From NCBI RefSeq assembly GCF_013705725.1, contig NZ_CP055481.1, positions 620,001-684,000 of the forward strand: a DNA stretch of 64,000 bases, read 5' to 3'. A program made the translations under genes and the position numbers. Under the pieces are notes generated by a model, which worked only from the letters and a program-made list of their open reading frames with translations, did no database searches and was not told the DNA's origin. Every line of letters starts with the position of its first letter. Position 1 is the stretch's first letter. Positions 12,519 to 24,215 of the stretch are shown here, in pieces. The stretch comes from Klebsiella sp. RHBSTW-00484 (GTDB taxonomy: Bacteria; Pseudomonadota; Gammaproteobacteria; Enterobacterales; Enterobacteriaceae).

Positions 12519-13240
12519 AGTCTCGTTTTTCCCCGTTGCGAATGATCAAACGTCTTTTGCTGCGGTTGTTGTTGGCATGTTTGGTGGTATGGGGCGGTGG
12601 CATTGTGCTGTTTAGCATCGTGCCGGTTCCTTTTTCGGCCGTGATGCTGGAGCGGCAGATCAGTGCCTGGGCCTCTGGGAATTTTCATTACGTCGCCCAT
12701 TCTGATTGGGTGGGGATGGATGAGATATCTCCCTGGATGGGGCTTGCGGTTATTGCTGCTGAAGATCAGAAATTCCCTGAGCACTGGGGTTTTGATGTTT
12801 CCGCCATTGAGAAGGCGTTGGCACATAATGAGCGCAACGAGAACCGCATTCGCGGTGCCTCAACGCTATCACAGCAGACAGCAAAGAATCTGTTCTTGTG
12901 GGATGGTCGCAGCTGGCTGAGAAAAGGGCTGGAGGCTGGGCTGACCGTTGGTATCGAGACCGTCTGGAGCAAAAAACGCATCCTCACGGTTTATTTGAAT
13001 ATTGCTGAGTTTGGTGAAGGGACGTTTGGTGTGGAAGCCGCATCACAGCGCTATTTTCATAAACCGGCCAGTAAGTTGACCGCTTCTGAAGCGGCGCTGT
13101 TAGCTGCGGTCCTGCCTAACCCGATACGCTTTCGCGCAGACGCACCGTCAGGATATATCCGTAGTCGGCAAGCGTGGATTTTACGCCAGATGCGTCAGTT
13201 GGGTGGGGAAGGGTTTATGCAGAAAAATAAGCTACATTGA
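12515..13240 (+). CDS. mtgA: Monofunctional peptidoglycan transglycosylase MtgA
   Basis: 241 residues (E. coli 242). GT51 glycosyltransferase that polymerises lipid II into glycan strands, anchored by one N-terminal membrane segment (about 13-36). The catalytic Glu83 lies in [14 protein letters not shown], followed by [13 protein letters not shown] and the [13 protein letters not shown] motif. It has no transpeptidase domain, as expected. Second gene of elbB-mtgA, ending at a terminator shared with npr. Confidence 0.95.
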   Translation: MKSRFSPLRMIKRLLLRLLLACLVVWGGGIVLFSIVPVPFSAVMLERQISAWASGNFHYVAHSDWVGMDEISPWMGLAVIAAEDQKFPEHWGFDVSAIEKALAHNERNENRIRGASTLSQQTAKNLFLWDGRSWLRKGLEAGLTVGIETVWSKKRILTVYLNIAEFGEGTFGVEAASQRYFHKPASKLTASEAALLAAVLPNPIRFRADAPSGYIRSRQAWILRQMRQLGGEGFMQKNKLH

Positions 13241-13262
13241 TGTTTATAGTGGCTAAATTTAT

Positions 13263-13298
13263 AACCCCGGTAAGCATCACGCGACGCAACCGGGGGTT
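13263..13298. terminator. Bidirectional terminator between mtgA and npr
   Basis: AACCCCGGT pairs with ACCGGGGGTT around a 17-nt loop, placed between two converging genes. No long T-run is present. Confidence 0.55.
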
Positions 13299-13301
13299 GT
13301 G

Positions 13302-13574
13302 CTAGTCTTCATCAAAACCGGCGTTGAACAGCGCGATAACCGCTGCTAGCGCTTCAACTTCCTGCGGGCCATTCGCTTCAATCTCAATCTGACGTCCTTT
13401 GGCTGAGTCAAGCATCAGCAGGGCAATTACGCTATTGGCCTCTGCCTCAGTGCCTTCATCATTGCGCAGCAGGACTTCAGCATCATAGTTCTGCATTAAC
13501 TCAAACAACTTCATTGCCGGGCGGGCATGCATGCCCAGCTTATTGGTGATCTCAACGGTTTGCTTAACGGTCAT
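13302..13574 (-). CDS. npr: NPr, HPr-like phosphocarrier of the nitrogen PTS
   Basis: 90 residues. Carries phosphate from PtsP (EI-Ntr) to PtsN. The phosphorylated residue is His16 in LGMHARPA, and [17 protein letters not shown] is the HPr-family second half. It overlaps the end of rapZ by 4 bp as the last gene of the rpoN-hpf-ptsN-rapZ-npr run. Confidence 0.97.
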   Translation of the reverse strand: MTVKQTVEITNKLGMHARPAMKLFELMQNYDAEVLLRNDEGTEAEANSVIALLMLDSAKGRQIEIEANGPQEVEALAAVIALFNAGFDED

Positions 13575-14425
13575 GATTTACGTTTTTCCAGCGTCCGATG
13601 ACGAGACTGCACGTTCTTACCGCGTGAGCGGAAGTAGTCAGCCAGCTGTTCGGCGATGTAGACCGAACGGTGTTTACCGCCAGTACAACCAATGGCCACC
13701 GTCAGATAGCTGCGATTATTGGTTTCCAGCATGGGTAACCATAGTTCAAGATAGCTACGAGTCTGGTAGATAAAATTGTGAACTTCCGTGTGTCGGTCGA
13801 GGAAGGCGGCGACAGGTTTGTCCAGACCTGTCATCGGGCGCAGTTTCGGATCCCAGTGCGGATTAGGCAGGAAGCGCACATCGAAAACGTAGTCGGCATC
13901 GATAGGGATACCATGCTTGAAGCCGAAAGATTCGAAGACCATCGTCAGCTCACGTTCGCGTTTGCCTAGCAAACGGGTACGCAGCATTTCGGCCAGCTCA
14001 TGCACCGACATCTCGGAAGTATCGACGATCAGATCGGCGCGAGAACGCAGCGGTTCCAGCAGGTCGCTCTCTTCATCAATAGCGCTTTCGAGCGACAGAT
14101 TTTTGCTCGACAGCGGATGTAAGCGGCGCGTATCGCTGTAGCGGCGAATTAAGGTGTTGCGATCGGCGTCAAGAAACAGCAACTGAGGCGAAAATTCTGC
14201 GGGCAGATTTTTCATTGCCTGCTCAAAGATTTCCGGTGACTCAGGCATGTTACGTACGTCAATGCTGACGGCAGCCGAGATATTTCTATCTGCAAGCGAG
14301 CGAGCCAGTTCAGGTAACAGAACCACCGGCAGGTTGTCCACGCAGTAGAAACCCATATCTTCCAGCGCTCGCAGGGCAACGGATTTCCCCGATCCTGAAC
14401 GGCCGCTGACGATCATCAGTACCAT
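13571..14425 (-). CDS. rapZ: RNase adapter protein RapZ
   Basis: 284 residues, the E. coli length. RapZ binds the GlmZ small RNA and presents it to RNase E, and senses glucosamine-6-phosphate, so it sets GlmS levels. The Walker A motif is GRSGSGKS (8-15). The C-terminal half holds [14 protein letters not shown] and the basic tail used for RNA binding. Lies between ptsN (45-bp gap) and npr (overlap). Confidence 0.97.
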   Translation of the reverse strand: MVLMIVSGRSGSGKSVALRALEDMGFYCVDNLPVVLLPELARSLADRNISAAVSIDVRNMPESPEIFEQAMKNLPAEFSPQLLFLDADRNTLIRRYSDTRRLHPLSSKNLSLESAIDEESDLLEPLRSRADLIVDTSEMSVHELAEMLRTRLLGKRERELTMVFESFGFKHGIPIDADYVFDVRFLPNPHWDPKLRPMTGLDKPVAAFLDRHTEVHNFIYQTRSYLELWLPMLETNNRSYLTVAIGCTGGKHRSVYIAEQLADYFRSRGKNVQSRHRTLEKRKS

Positions 14426-14470
14426 GTACCGTTTCTCCTCAGTACGATAAAGAGTAAGGTGCGACTCCCG

Positions 14471-14959
14471 TTATGCCCCATCGCTGCTTCCTGCTTCGGT
14501 GATAATTTCATACAACTCTTCGTTGCTTTGGGCGGCGCGTAGTCGGCGACAGGTTGCTTTATCCGCCAGACGTTTTGCGACCAGTGAAAGCGTATGCAGA
14601 TGAGTTTTGGTCTGATCGGCTGGAACGAGAAGCGCAAACAGGAGATCGACAGGTTGATTATCGATCGCATCAAAAGCGATCGGGGTTTCCAGTTGGACAA
14701 AAACGCCAACGGCCCGCAGCGTATCCTCTTCGAGTTTTCCGTGTGGGATCGCGATACCGTTACCGATCCCGGTGCTGCCCATTTTCTCGCGAGTGAGGAT
14801 CGCTTCGAACACCACCTGAGGCGGCAAGCCTAGCTGTTTTGCTGCCAGCTCGCTGATGATTTCCAGGGCACGTTTCTTGCTCTGGCAGTGAACCTGGCTA
14901 CGGGTACATTCCTGGTTAAGGACATTGCTCAGTTGTAGAGCCGAATCGTTATTTATCAT
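14471..14959 (-). CDS. ptsN: PTS IIA-like nitrogen regulatory protein PtsN
   Basis: 162 residues from the ATG at 14957-14959, which has an AGGTG ribosome site 7 nt upstream; the further upstream start is not family-like (E. coli 163). EIIA-Ntr is the end acceptor of the nitrogen PTS and controls potassium transport and other targets by its phosphorylation state. The active His73 is in IAIPHGKLEE. Lies downstream of rpoN and hpf. Confidence 0.96.
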   Translation of the reverse strand: MINNDSALQLSNVLNQECTRSQVHCQSKKRALEIISELAAKQLGLPPQVVFEAILTREKMGSTGIGNGIAIPHGKLEEDTLRAVGVFVQLETPIAFDAIDNQPVDLLFALLVPADQTKTHLHTLSLVAKRLADKATCRRLRAAQSNEELYEIITEAGSSDGA

Positions 14960-14982
14960 AATTTCACCTGAGCTCGCCCTGA

Positions 14983-15004
14983 CCAACCGCCTGCTGGCGG
15001 TTGG
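14983..15004. terminator. Strong hairpin between hpf and ptsN
   Basis: CCAACCGCC-TGCT-GGCGGTTGG, a 9-bp perfect stem in the 65-bp gap. No T-run follows on the minus strand, so it may cause RNA processing or partial termination rather than full termination. Confidence 0.4.
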
Positions 15005-15024
15005 CGTAGGTTATGCCCGGACAA

Positions 15025-15312
15025 TTAGCGTTGTTTCAGTTTATCTTTATGTTTTGTTAGCTGTCTTGCCAGCTTATCAATAAGACCATCGATAGCGGCA
15101 TACATATCCTGCCCTTCCGCACTGGCATGGATTTCACCACCGTTGACATGCAGGTTGGCATCCGCAATTTGCGTTACCTTCTCTACCTTTAACACAATGT
15201 AGACCTGATTGATCCTATCGAAAAACTGCTCCAGCTTGCTAAATTTTGTGTTAACAAAATCGCGCAGAGCAGGGGTTATTTCTACGTTGTGTCCTGTAAT
15301 GTTGAGCTGCAT
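15025..15312 (-). CDS. hpf: Ribosome hibernation promoting factor HPF
   Basis: 95 residues, short-form HPF. It binds the 30S decoding region and promotes 100S dimers in stationary phase. The start MQLNITGHNVEITPALRDF and the basic C-terminus KLARQLTKHKDKLKQR are typical. Begins 22 bp after rpoN on the same strand. Confidence 0.96.
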   Translation of the reverse strand: MQLNITGHNVEITPALRDFVNTKFSKLEQFFDRINQVYIVLKVEKVTQIADANLHVNGGEIHASAEGQDMYAAIDGLIDKLARQLTKHKDKLKQR

Positions 15313-15334
15313 AGTGTCTTCCTTATCGGTTGGG

Positions 15335-16768
15335 TCAAACCAGTTGTTTACGCTGATTCGACGGCGGAATGGATAAAGACTCTCGATACTTAGCGACGGT
15401 GCGGCGCGCCACCATAATACCCTGATCGGATAACATGGTGGTGAGCTTACTGTCGCTCAACGGCTTCGCGGGGTTCTCCGCGGCGATTAACTTCTTCACC
15501 AGCGCGCGAATGGCCGTCGACGATGCTTCGCCGCCGCCTTCTGTGCTTACATGGCTGGAGAAGAAATACTTCAGCTCAAAAATACCGCGTGGACTATGCA
15601 GGTATTTTTGGGTAGTAACGCGTGAAATGGTCGATTCATGCATTTCGACGGCCTGAGCAATATCAGCCAGTACCATCGGCTTCATATGCTCTTCACCTTT
15701 CTCGAAAAAGGCCTGCTGCTGCTCAACAATGCAGCGGCTAACGCGCAGGAGCGTATCGTTACGGCTCTCCAGGCTCTTGATCAGCCAGCGAGCCTCTTGC
15801 AGATTGCTGCGGATAAACTGGCCGTCGGCATCATTGCGTGTGCTGTTACCCATGGCAGCATAGTGCTGATTGATCTTCAGGCGCGGTAGGCTATCTGAAT
15901 TGAGTTCAACAACCCAATGGTCATTCACCTTACGCACCAGCACGTCAGGAATGACATATTCTGGTTCGCCGGTTTGAATGGATTGACCCGGACGCGGATC
16001 CAGAGATTGGATCAGGCTTACCGCTTCCTTCAATACTTCTTCTTTGAGGCGGGTTACGCGCATGAGAGAGCGGAAATCATGATTCGCTAGTAGATCAAGG
16101 TGATCGCTGATGATCTGACGTGCTTCATCAATCCAGGGTGTTTCTCTGGCAAACTGCGAAAGTTGAACCAGCAGGCAGTCGCGAAGATCTTTTGCCGCTA
16201 CGCCGACGGGGTCGAAACGCTGAATGCGCTTGAGGACGGCTTCAACTTCTTCAAGTCCGATTTCATCATCGCCAATGCTCTCAACGATGTCTTCGACAGA
16301 AATTGTGAGGTAGCCGGTATCATCAACGGCATCGACGATGGAGGTCGCGATGGCGCGATCGGTATCAGTGAACGGTGTAAGTTCAACCTGCCACATTAGG
16401 TAATCTTGCAGGCTTTGAGTGGTCTCACCCTGGTAGACTGGCAGTTCGTCATCCTGATAATCGACGCCGTTACCTGATGGCGTTCCTGCTGTATAAATCT
16501 CATCCCAGCTGGCATCAAGCGGCAGTTCTTCAGGCATATCTTTTTGCTCAAGGGCATCGACAGTATCCAGAGATTCGCGATCCTCGGCCTCTTTGGTTTC
16601 TACCTCATCGTGAAGATCGGTTTGCTCCAGCAACGGGTTGCTATCCAGCGCCTGCTGGAGTTCTTGCTGGAGTTCTAACGTGGACAACTGCAGTAAACGA
16701 ATCGCCTGCTGCAGTTGTGGCGTCATGGCAAGCTGTTGGCTTAGCCTTAATTGCAAACCTTGCTTCAT
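15335..16768 (-). CDS. rpoN: RNA polymerase sigma-54 factor RpoN
   Basis: 477 residues from the ATG at 16766-16768, the E. coli length. Region I is the Gln-rich activator-responding segment ([20 protein letters not shown]), region II is acidic, and region III ends with the helix-turn-helix [17 protein letters not shown] and the RpoN box [14 protein letters not shown] four codons upstream (16780) has a GGAG ribosome site 5 nt away, while the ATG lies about 17 nt from it, so the real start could be the TTG. It directs nitrogen-related and other enhancer-dependent promoters and lies 47 bp after lptB. Confidence 0.96.
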   Translation of the reverse strand: MKQGLQLRLSQQLAMTPQLQQAIRLLQLSTLELQQELQQALDSNPLLEQTDLHDEVETKEAEDRESLDTVDALEQKDMPEELPLDASWDEIYTAGTPSGNGVDYQDDELPVYQGETTQSLQDYLMWQVELTPFTDTDRAIATSIVDAVDDTGYLTISVEDIVESIGDDEIGLEEVEAVLKRIQRFDPVGVAAKDLRDCLLVQLSQFARETPWIDEARQIISDHLDLLANHDFRSLMRVTRLKEEVLKEAVSLIQSLDPRPGQSIQTGEPEYVIPDVLVRKVNDHWVVELNSDSLPRLKINQHYAAMGNSTRNDADGQFIRSNLQEARWLIKSLESRNDTLLRVSRCIVEQQQAFFEKGEEHMKPMVLADIAQAVEMHESTISRVTTQKYLHSPRGIFELKYFFSSHVSTEGGGEASSTAIRALVKKLIAAENPAKPLSDSKLTTMLSDQGIMVARRTVAKYRESLSIPPSNQRKQLV

Positions 16769-16815
16769 ATTCAGGGCCAATATCTCCGGCTAAAACGTCT
16801 GTAACCTCTACCCTA

Positions 16816-17541
16816 TCAGAGTCTGAAGTCTTCCCCAAGATACACGCGCTTAACCTGCTCGTCTTCAAGGATTTGTTGAGGTGTACCGTGAGCTATCAGA
16901 TGACCCTGGCTGACGATATAGGCACGTTCACAAACGGCGAGCGTTTCCCTGACGTTATGGTCGGTAATCAGGACGCCCAGGCCGCTATCGCGCAGATGCT
17001 CAATGATACGTTTGATATCGATGACGGAAATAGGGTCGACGCCAGCAAAAGGTTCATCCAGCAGGATAAATTTCGGGTTAGCGGCCAGCGCACGGGCGAT
17101 TTCGACGCGGCGACGTTCACCACCGGAGAGCGCCTGGCCGAGGTTATCGCGCAGGTGCTCAATGTGAAACTCTTCCATCAACTCTTTCGCGCGATCTTCA
17201 CGCTGCTCGTTGCTTAAGTCGTCACGGATCTGCAATACCGCCATCAGGTTATCGTACACGCTCAGGCGACGGAAAATGGACGCTTCCTGCGGCAGATAGC
17301 CGATACCGCGGCGCGCGCGGGCATGTAGTGGCAGCAGACTGATGTCTTCATCGTCAATAATGATGTTGCCAGCGTCGCGCGGAACGATACCGACGACCAT
17401 ATAGAAGGTAGTGGTTTTACCCGCACCGTTCGGGCCGAGCAGGCCAACAATCTCACCTGAATTCACGGTCAGACTGACATCTTCCACCACGCGGCGACCT
17501 TTGTAGGCTTTGGCGAGATTCTTTGCAGTTAATGTTGCCAT
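16816..17541 (-). CDS. lptB: LPS export ABC transporter ATPase LptB
   Basis: 241 residues. Cytoplasmic ATPase of LptB2FGC that pulls lipopolysaccharide out of the inner membrane. Walker [10 protein letters not shown] (36-44), signature [14 protein letters not shown], Walker [13 protein letters not shown]. Six bp separate it from lptA upstream. Confidence 0.97.
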   Translation of the reverse strand: MATLTAKNLAKAYKGRRVVEDVSLTVNSGEIVGLLGPNGAGKTTTFYMVVGIVPRDAGNIIIDDEDISLLPLHARARRGIGYLPQEASIFRRLSVYDNLMAVLQIRDDLSNEQREDRAKELMEEFHIEHLRDNLGQALSGGERRRVEIARALAANPKFILLDEPFAGVDPISVIDIKRIIEHLRDSGLGVLITDHNVRETLAVCERAYIVSQGHLIAHGTPQQILEDEQVKRVYLGEDFRL

Positions 17542-17547
17542 AACGAA

Positions 17548-18093
17548 TTACTTACCCTTCTTTGACTGGTCGGTGCCTTTGTCCTGCAGCTGCGAAGGAA
17601 CCAGTACCGTGGTCACTCGCCCACCTTTATTGCTGAACGCCTGCATTTTTTGCTCTTTTACCAGATAGGTGATTTTGTCACCCTGGATATTGCTATCGAT
17701 CTGTTCCAGATGCGCATTGCCGGTCAGCACGACAAAGTCATTTTGCAGTTCATAATGCATTTTTGACGCCCGGCCTTTAACCGGCTTGCCGTTGTCCTGC
17801 ATCTGGAAGAAGGTCGCTGGGTTACCATAACCGTCAATAACCTCTTTGCCTTTCTCTCCGCCCGGGCGAGTTACGACAACTTTGTCGGCGTTGATTTTGA
17901 TGGTTCCCTGGGTAACAACGACATTACCAGTAAACGTGACGACATTACCTTGCATATCAAGCGACTGCTGATCGGATTCAATATGAATTGGCTGATCGGT
18001 GTCACCGGTTTTTGCCAGTGCCGGCAGGCTGGCGGCCAGTAAGGCGCTGGCGAGCGCAATCTTAAGGCTGAGTTTGTTTGTTCTGAATTTCAT
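17548..18093 (-). CDS. lptA: LPS transport periplasmic protein LptA
   Basis: 181 residues from the ATG at 18091-18093 (E. coli 185). The signal peptide ends with SLPALA before KTGDTDQ. The mature beta-jellyroll (HIESDQQSLDMQGNVVTFTGN) forms the bridge carrying LPS across the periplasm. An upstream TTG in frame was discarded. Its start overlaps the end of lptC by 32 bp. The C-terminus is a few residues shorter than in E. coli. Confidence 0.96.
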   Translation of the reverse strand: MKFRTNKLSLKIALASALLAASLPALAKTGDTDQPIHIESDQQSLDMQGNVVTFTGNVVVTQGTIKINADKVVVTRPGGEKGKEVIDGYGNPATFFQMQDNGKPVKGRASKMHYELQNDFVVLTGNAHLEQIDSNIQGDKITYLVKEQKMQAFSNKGGRVTTVLVPSQLQDKGTDQSKKGK

Positions 18094-18637
18094 ATGAGGT
18101 TCTAACCTTTTCAATCAGCTCGGCATTTTTGCTGCGCAGGTTCCCGCGCATTTTCAGGCCGCTGGAATTAAATGTTGTTCCGTACAACGTCACCATGTCA
18201 TCGGAGGTAACATCCTGCGTCACCAGGTTTATCTGGGCGTTATCCGTCGTAATTTTGCGCAGTTGAGAATCCGCCGTCAGCGCATTCACTTCAACGTGCC
18301 CGTAAAGATACAGCATGCGGTCATTCGTCAACTTGGCTTTATCCGCTTTGATAGACCAGGTTGGTACTTTGCTAGTATCAAAGGTGGTCATTACCGGTTT
18401 TGCGAACCACGAAAGTTGCTGTTCGGAAAAATACTCAACGTGTTCAGCGATCAGCCGGTAGTTAAGCGCCCCTTCCGGGCTATAAACGACGGTATCGGTA
18501 TGCTCACTGGTATACGTTGGGTCATCAGGATTGACCGCTTGTTGGGTGGTCTCGTCCGTACTCGCCAGGTTCAGGCCGATCAGGATCAGCGCGACCAGCG
18601 ACAGTAAAATGATAACCCAACGTCTGGTTTTACTCAT
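18062..18637 (-). CDS. lptC: LPS export protein LptC
   Basis: 191 residues. One N-terminal membrane anchor (RRWVIILLSLVALILIGLNL) and a periplasmic beta-jellyroll that hands LPS from LptBFG to LptA. Overlaps kdsC (4 bp) and lptA (32 bp), so the genes are translationally coupled. Confidence 0.96.
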   Translation of the reverse strand: MSKTRRWVIILLSLVALILIGLNLASTDETTQQAVNPDDPTYTSEHTDTVVYSPEGALNYRLIAEHVEYFSEQQLSWFAKPVMTTFDTSKVPTWSIKADKAKLTNDRMLYLYGHVEVNALTADSQLRKITTDNAQINLVTQDVTSDDMVTLYGTTFNSSGLKMRGNLRSKNAELIEKVRTSYEIQNKQTQP

Positions 18638-19200
18638 ATAGATTGCCCTTTGGCCTCATCCAACTTGCCCTGCGCCAATAGTAGCAAATCGCAAACTTCC
18701 CGTACCGCTCCGCGACCGCCATTAATGCGAGTGACATAATCTGCGCGCGGGATCAGCAACGGGTGCGCATCTGCCACCGCTACGCTTAAACCAACCTCAG
18801 CCATCACCGGCCAATCGATCAGATCGTCACCGATATAGGCCACTTCATCAGCGCGAACGGCCAGTTTGTTCAGTAATTCATGAAATGCCAGCAGTTTATT
18901 AGACTGACCCTGGTACAGATGCGTGATGCCAAGAGTTTGGCAACGGTCTTCTACCAGTTTAGCTTTTCGTCCGGTAATTATCGCCACTTCAATATCTGAA
19001 GTCAGGGCGCAACGGATCCCGTAGCCATCACGTACGTTAAACGCTTTTAGCTCTTCGCCGTGGTTGCCCATGAAGATAAGTCCATCGGACAGGACGCCAT
19101 CGACATCGAGGATCAGTAAACGGATCTTCGCTGCGCGATCAATAAAGCCCTGACTTACCGGCCCATAACAGGTCGCGATCAGGGCATCAGCATTATTCAT
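18634..19200 (-). CDS. kdsC: KDO-8-phosphate phosphatase KdsC
   Basis: 188 residues. HAD-family enzyme that removes phosphate from 3-deoxy-D-manno-octulosonate-8-phosphate on the way to LPS core KDO. Catalytic Asp32 and Asp34 in LDVDGVLSDG; later HAD motifs are IITGRKA and YIGDDLIDWPVM. Lies 14 bp after kdsD. Confidence 0.96.
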   Translation of the reverse strand: MNNADALIATCYGPVSQGFIDRAAKIRLLILDVDGVLSDGLIFMGNHGEELKAFNVRDGYGIRCALTSDIEVAIITGRKAKLVEDRCQTLGITHLYQGQSNKLLAFHELLNKLAVRADEVAYIGDDLIDWPVMAEVGLSVAVADAHPLLIPRADYVTRINGGRGAVREVCDLLLLAQGKLDEAKGQSI

Positions 19201-19214
19201 TATTTTTTCCTTAC

Positions 19215-20201
19215 TTACACTACGCCCGCGCGCAAGAGATCGTGCATATGTACCACACCTACCAGACGGTCGCCATCAGCAACCAACACGCAGGTGATAT
19301 GACGGGATTGCATCAGGTTCAGCGCATCGACGGCCAGGATACCGGGGCGAATACGGATGCCACCTCGGGTCATCACCTCGGCAATACTGGCATTGCGCAT
19401 ATCGACGCCGGTATCAAAGACCCGACGCAGATCGCCATCGGTGAAGATGCCGATGATATTCATTTCATCATCACAGATAGCGGTCATGCCTAAATTTTTG
19501 CGCGTGATTTCCAGCAGCGCATCGCGCAGCGTGGCCTGAAGGCCTACGTGCGGAATTTCATCGCCGGTATGCATGATGTCATTGACCCGCAGCAGCAGCT
19601 TACGTCCCAGCGCGCCGCCTGGGTGTGACAGGGCAAAATCTTCAGCGGTAAAACCGCGAGCCTCCAGCAGAGCGACGGCCAGCGCGTCGCCCATCACCAA
19701 AGCGGCAGTGGTGCTTGAGGTGGGTGCCAGTCCTAAGGGACAAGCCTCTTTTGGCACCCTCACGCACAGATGAATATCCGCTGCGCGCGCCATGCTGCTT
19801 TCCGGGCGGCTGGTGATACAAATAAGCGAAACCTGCTGGCGTTTAAGAACGGGGATAAGTGCGAGGATTTCGTTTGACTCACCCGAATTTGAGAGTGCGA
19901 TAACCACATCACGTGGGGTGACCATACCTAAATCGCCGTGGGCGGCCTCGCCTGGATGAACAAAGAATGATGAAGTTCCGGTGCTGGCAAAGGTAGCCGC
20001 CATTTTTCGCCCGATATGACCAGACTTGCCCATCCCCATCACGACAACTTTGCCGTGGCAGTGAAAAATGGTCTCACAGGCGCGGGCGAAATCTTCATTA
20101 ATATATTGGTCAAGTTGGGCCAGACCTTCACGTTCAATTTCCAGAACCTCACGGCCTGCCCGTTGAAAGTCAAAATCCGCTGGCAAATCTATTTGCGACA
20201 T
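19215..20201 (-). CDS. kdsD: D-arabinose-5-phosphate isomerase KdsD
   Basis: 328 residues from the ATG at 20199-20201, the E. coli length. Converts ribulose-5-phosphate to arabinose-5-phosphate, the first KDO precursor. N-terminal SIS domain (VVVMGMGKSGHIGRK, ALSNSGES) and two C-terminal CBS domains (IMHTGDEIPHV, VMTRGGIRIRP). Lies 14 bp after yrbG. Confidence 0.96.
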   Translation of the reverse strand: MSQIDLPADFDFQRAGREVLEIEREGLAQLDQYINEDFARACETIFHCHGKVVVMGMGKSGHIGRKMAATFASTGTSSFFVHPGEAAHGDLGMVTPRDVVIALSNSGESNEILALIPVLKRQQVSLICITSRPESSMARAADIHLCVRVPKEACPLGLAPTSSTTAALVMGDALAVALLEARGFTAEDFALSHPGGALGRKLLLRVNDIMHTGDEIPHVGLQATLRDALLEITRKNLGMTAICDDEMNIIGIFTDGDLRRVFDTGVDMRNASIAEVMTRGGIRIRPGILAVDALNLMQSRHITCVLVADGDRLVGVVHMHDLLRAGVV

Positions 20202-20215
20202 AATGTTATCCCGAA

Positions 20216-21193
20216 TCATTCAACGAAGAGCGGCGCTGTCCAGAACAGCATCGCCAACCAAAGCATAAATCCGCCCACCAGCAGTAGGCCTGCTAGCCGA
20301 CCTGGCTCCTGTTTACGCCGCCAGCACAGTAGGGCAAAGATCAGGCTGACCAGCAGCATGACGCCATAGTCGCGGGTAAAGGCCTCGGCGGCGAAGGTGC
20401 CTGGCGCAATCAGCGCGGGAAGCCCGAGAACCAGCACGATATTAAGAATATTAGCGCCGATGATATTGCCGATGGCGATATCGTTTTCACCTTTTCGCGC
20501 GCCGGCAATGGCGGTTGCCAGCTCTGGCAAACTGGTACCGATAGCAATCACCGTTAAGCCGACGGTCAGTTCGCTGATGGCAAAAAAGTTCGCCAGCACC
20601 GTAGCGTTATCGACCACCATACGCGTAGCCATCGGCATCACAATCATCGCGACGCCCAACCACAGTAGGGCGACAGGAAGCGAACCTTCGCGCGGTAGCT
20701 CCGCGAGCTGCTCTCGGGTCAGGCTGTCGTTACCCTGACGCTCAGCGAGACGGGCTATTTTAATCGTGAACAGTAGCCACAGTATTGCCAGCGCCAGCAA
20801 AAAAAGGCCATCCATACGCGTCAGCTGACCGTCATATAGCACAAAGCCCGCCAGTAAACTGACCAGCAACATTAGCGGTAATTCGCGGCGCAGGATATCA
20901 GAATGCACGGTAAATGGCTGAAATAGCGCGGTGAGACCAAGGATCAGTAAAATATTGGTGATGTTGGATCCCAGTGCCGTACCAATTGCCAGATCGGTTT
21001 GACCATGCAGAGAAGCGGCGGCAGATACGATGATCTCCGGCAGACTGGTACCGATGCTGACGACCGTCATACCGATAATGAGCGGCGGGATCCCCAGCAT
21101 GCGACAGAGTATTGAAGCGGCGTAAACCAGACGATCGGCGCTGTAGACAACCAGCAATAAACCAATAATTAACAGAGCCGTCGCTAAGAGCAT
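20216..21193 (-). CDS. yrbG: Sodium/calcium exchanger family protein YrbG
   Basis: 325 residues with about ten membrane segments in two similar halves. The alpha repeats are visible as GTSLPEIIVSAAA and GTSLPELATAIAGA, each with the conserved acidic residue. Inner-membrane cation/Ca2+ exchanger family; the substrate in enterics is not settled. First gene of the block, divergent from mlaF. Confidence 0.93.
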   Translation of the reverse strand: MLLATALLIIGLLLVVYSADRLVYAASILCRMLGIPPLIIGMTVVSIGTSLPEIIVSAAASLHGQTDLAIGTALGSNITNILLILGLTALFQPFTVHSDILRRELPLMLLVSLLAGFVLYDGQLTRMDGLFLLALAILWLLFTIKIARLAERQGNDSLTREQLAELPREGSLPVALLWLGVAMIVMPMATRMVVDNATVLANFFAISELTVGLTVIAIGTSLPELATAIAGARKGENDIAIGNIIGANILNIVLVLGLPALIAPGTFAAEAFTRDYGVMLLVSLIFALLCWRRKQEPGRLAGLLLVGGFMLWLAMLFWTAPLFVE

Positions 21194-21402
21194 CTAAAGT
21201 CCTTTCTTCAGGTATAATCGTCGCCTTGCTGGCCGTCCATAGGCAGCGTAACGAATTCTTAATTTTGACTTTATGTGTGCCAAAAGTAAAACAAATGCCA
21301 GCTTTCGCTAACCTGGGCAGGTAAGATTCTGTAAAAATGTTGGGTTCGTGGTGAAAGAAAGCGCCATGCTTAGCTCAATGGGTGTCTAGTAAGGATGATT
21401 TT

Positions 21403-23005
<1,603 letters not shown>

Positions 23006-23009
23006 GTTC

Positions 23010-23561
23010 ATGCAAACGAGAAAAAATGAAATCTGGGTAGGGGTGTTCTTACTGGTTGCGCTGCTGGCCGCGCTGTTTGTCTGCCTGAAGGCGGCAAACG
23101 TGACCTCTTTGCGTACCGAACCGACCTATCGACTCTACGCCACCTTTGACAATATTGGCGGTCTGAAAGCGCGGTCCCCGGTACGTATTGGTGGTGTTGT
23201 CGTAGGGCGCGTGGCGGATATCACGCTCGACCCGAAAACCTATCTGCCGCGTGTGGCTCTCGATATCGATGAGCGTTACAACCACATTCCGGATACCAGC
23301 TCGCTGGCAATCAGAACTTCCGGCCTGCTGGGTGAACAGTATCTGGCGATGAACATTGGTTTTGAAGACCCTGAGCTGGGAACTTCTATCCTTAAAGATG
23401 GTGGCACTATTCAGGACACCAAGTCTGCAATGGTACTGGAAGATCTGATCGGTCAGTTTCTTTACAACAGTAAAGGAACTGACAATAAGAATACTGGCGA
23501 TGAACAGGCGGTGGATGAGGGTCATACTGACGCTACGCAGCCAGCCGGCACGACGCATTAA
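23010..23561 (+). CDS. mlaD: Phospholipid transport MCE protein MlaD
   Basis: 183 residues from the ATG at 23010, the E. coli length. One N-terminal membrane segment (WVGVFLLVALLAALFVCL) and a periplasmic MCE domain (LYATFDNIGGLKARSPVRIG) that forms the hexameric ring channel of the Mla complex. The C-terminal tail is polar and variable. Confidence 0.96.
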   Translation: MQTRKNEIWVGVFLLVALLAALFVCLKAANVTSLRTEPTYRLYATFDNIGGLKARSPVRIGGVVVGRVADITLDPKTYLPRVALDIDERYNHIPDTSSLAIRTSGLLGEQYLAMNIGFEDPELGTSILKDGGTIQDTKSAMVLEDLIGQFLYNSKGTDNKNTGDEQAVDEGHTDATQPAGTTH

Positions 23562-23579
23562 TTTCAGGAGAGATAAGAT

Positions 23580-24215
23580 ATGTTTAAACGCTTACTAATG
23601 GTCGCCATGCTGGTGATTGCCCCCTTGACTGCCGCGACCGCTGCGGATCAATCTAATCCGTACAAGCTGATGGATGAAGCGGCGCAGAAAACCTTCGTTC
23701 GCCTGAAGAATGAGCAGCCGAAGATCCAGGCTAACCCGAACTACCTGCGCGATATCGTCGATCAGGAACTGCTGCCGTATGTTCAGGTAAAATACGCTGG
23801 GGCGCTGGTGCTGGGCCGTTATTACAAAGAGGCTACTCCTGCTCAGCGCGATGCTTATTTCGCCGCTTTCCGTGAATATCTGAAACAGGCTTACGGCCAG
23901 GCGCTGGCAATGTATCACGGGCAGACTTACCAGATTGCGCCAGAACAACCTCTTGGCGAAGCAACTATTATTCCAATCCGCGTGACTATCCTCGATCCGA
24001 ATGGTCGTCCGCCGGTTCGTCTGGATTTCCAGTGGCGTAAAAATACCCAAACAGGTCACTGGCAGGCTTACGATATGATTGCGGAAGGGGTGAGCATGAT
24101 CACCACCAAGCAAAACGAGTGGAGTGACCTGCTGCGCACTAAAGGCATTGATGGTCTGACGGCGCAGCTGAAGACAAGCTCCGCACAGTCGATTACTCTG
24201 GAACAGAAAAAATAA
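23580..24215 (+). CDS. mlaC: Periplasmic phospholipid-binding protein MlaC
   Basis: 211 residues. Signal peptide of about 21 residues ending ATAADQ, then the MlaC/Ttg2D fold that carries single phospholipids between MlaA-OmpC and MlaFEDB. Typical stretches: [24 protein letters not shown], read as two halves, and [16 protein letters not shown]. Its TAA overlaps the mlaB ATG by one base. Confidence 0.96.
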   Translation: MFKRLLMVAMLVIAPLTAATAADQSNPYKLMDEAAQKTFVRLKNEQPKIQANPNYLRDIVDQELLPYVQVKYAGALVLGRYYKEATPAQRDAYFAAFREYLKQAYGQALAMYHGQTYQIAPEQPLGEATIIPIRVTILDPNGRPPVRLDFQWRKNTQTGHWQAYDMIAEGVSMITTKQNEWSDLLRTKGIDGLTAQLKTSSAQSITLEQKK

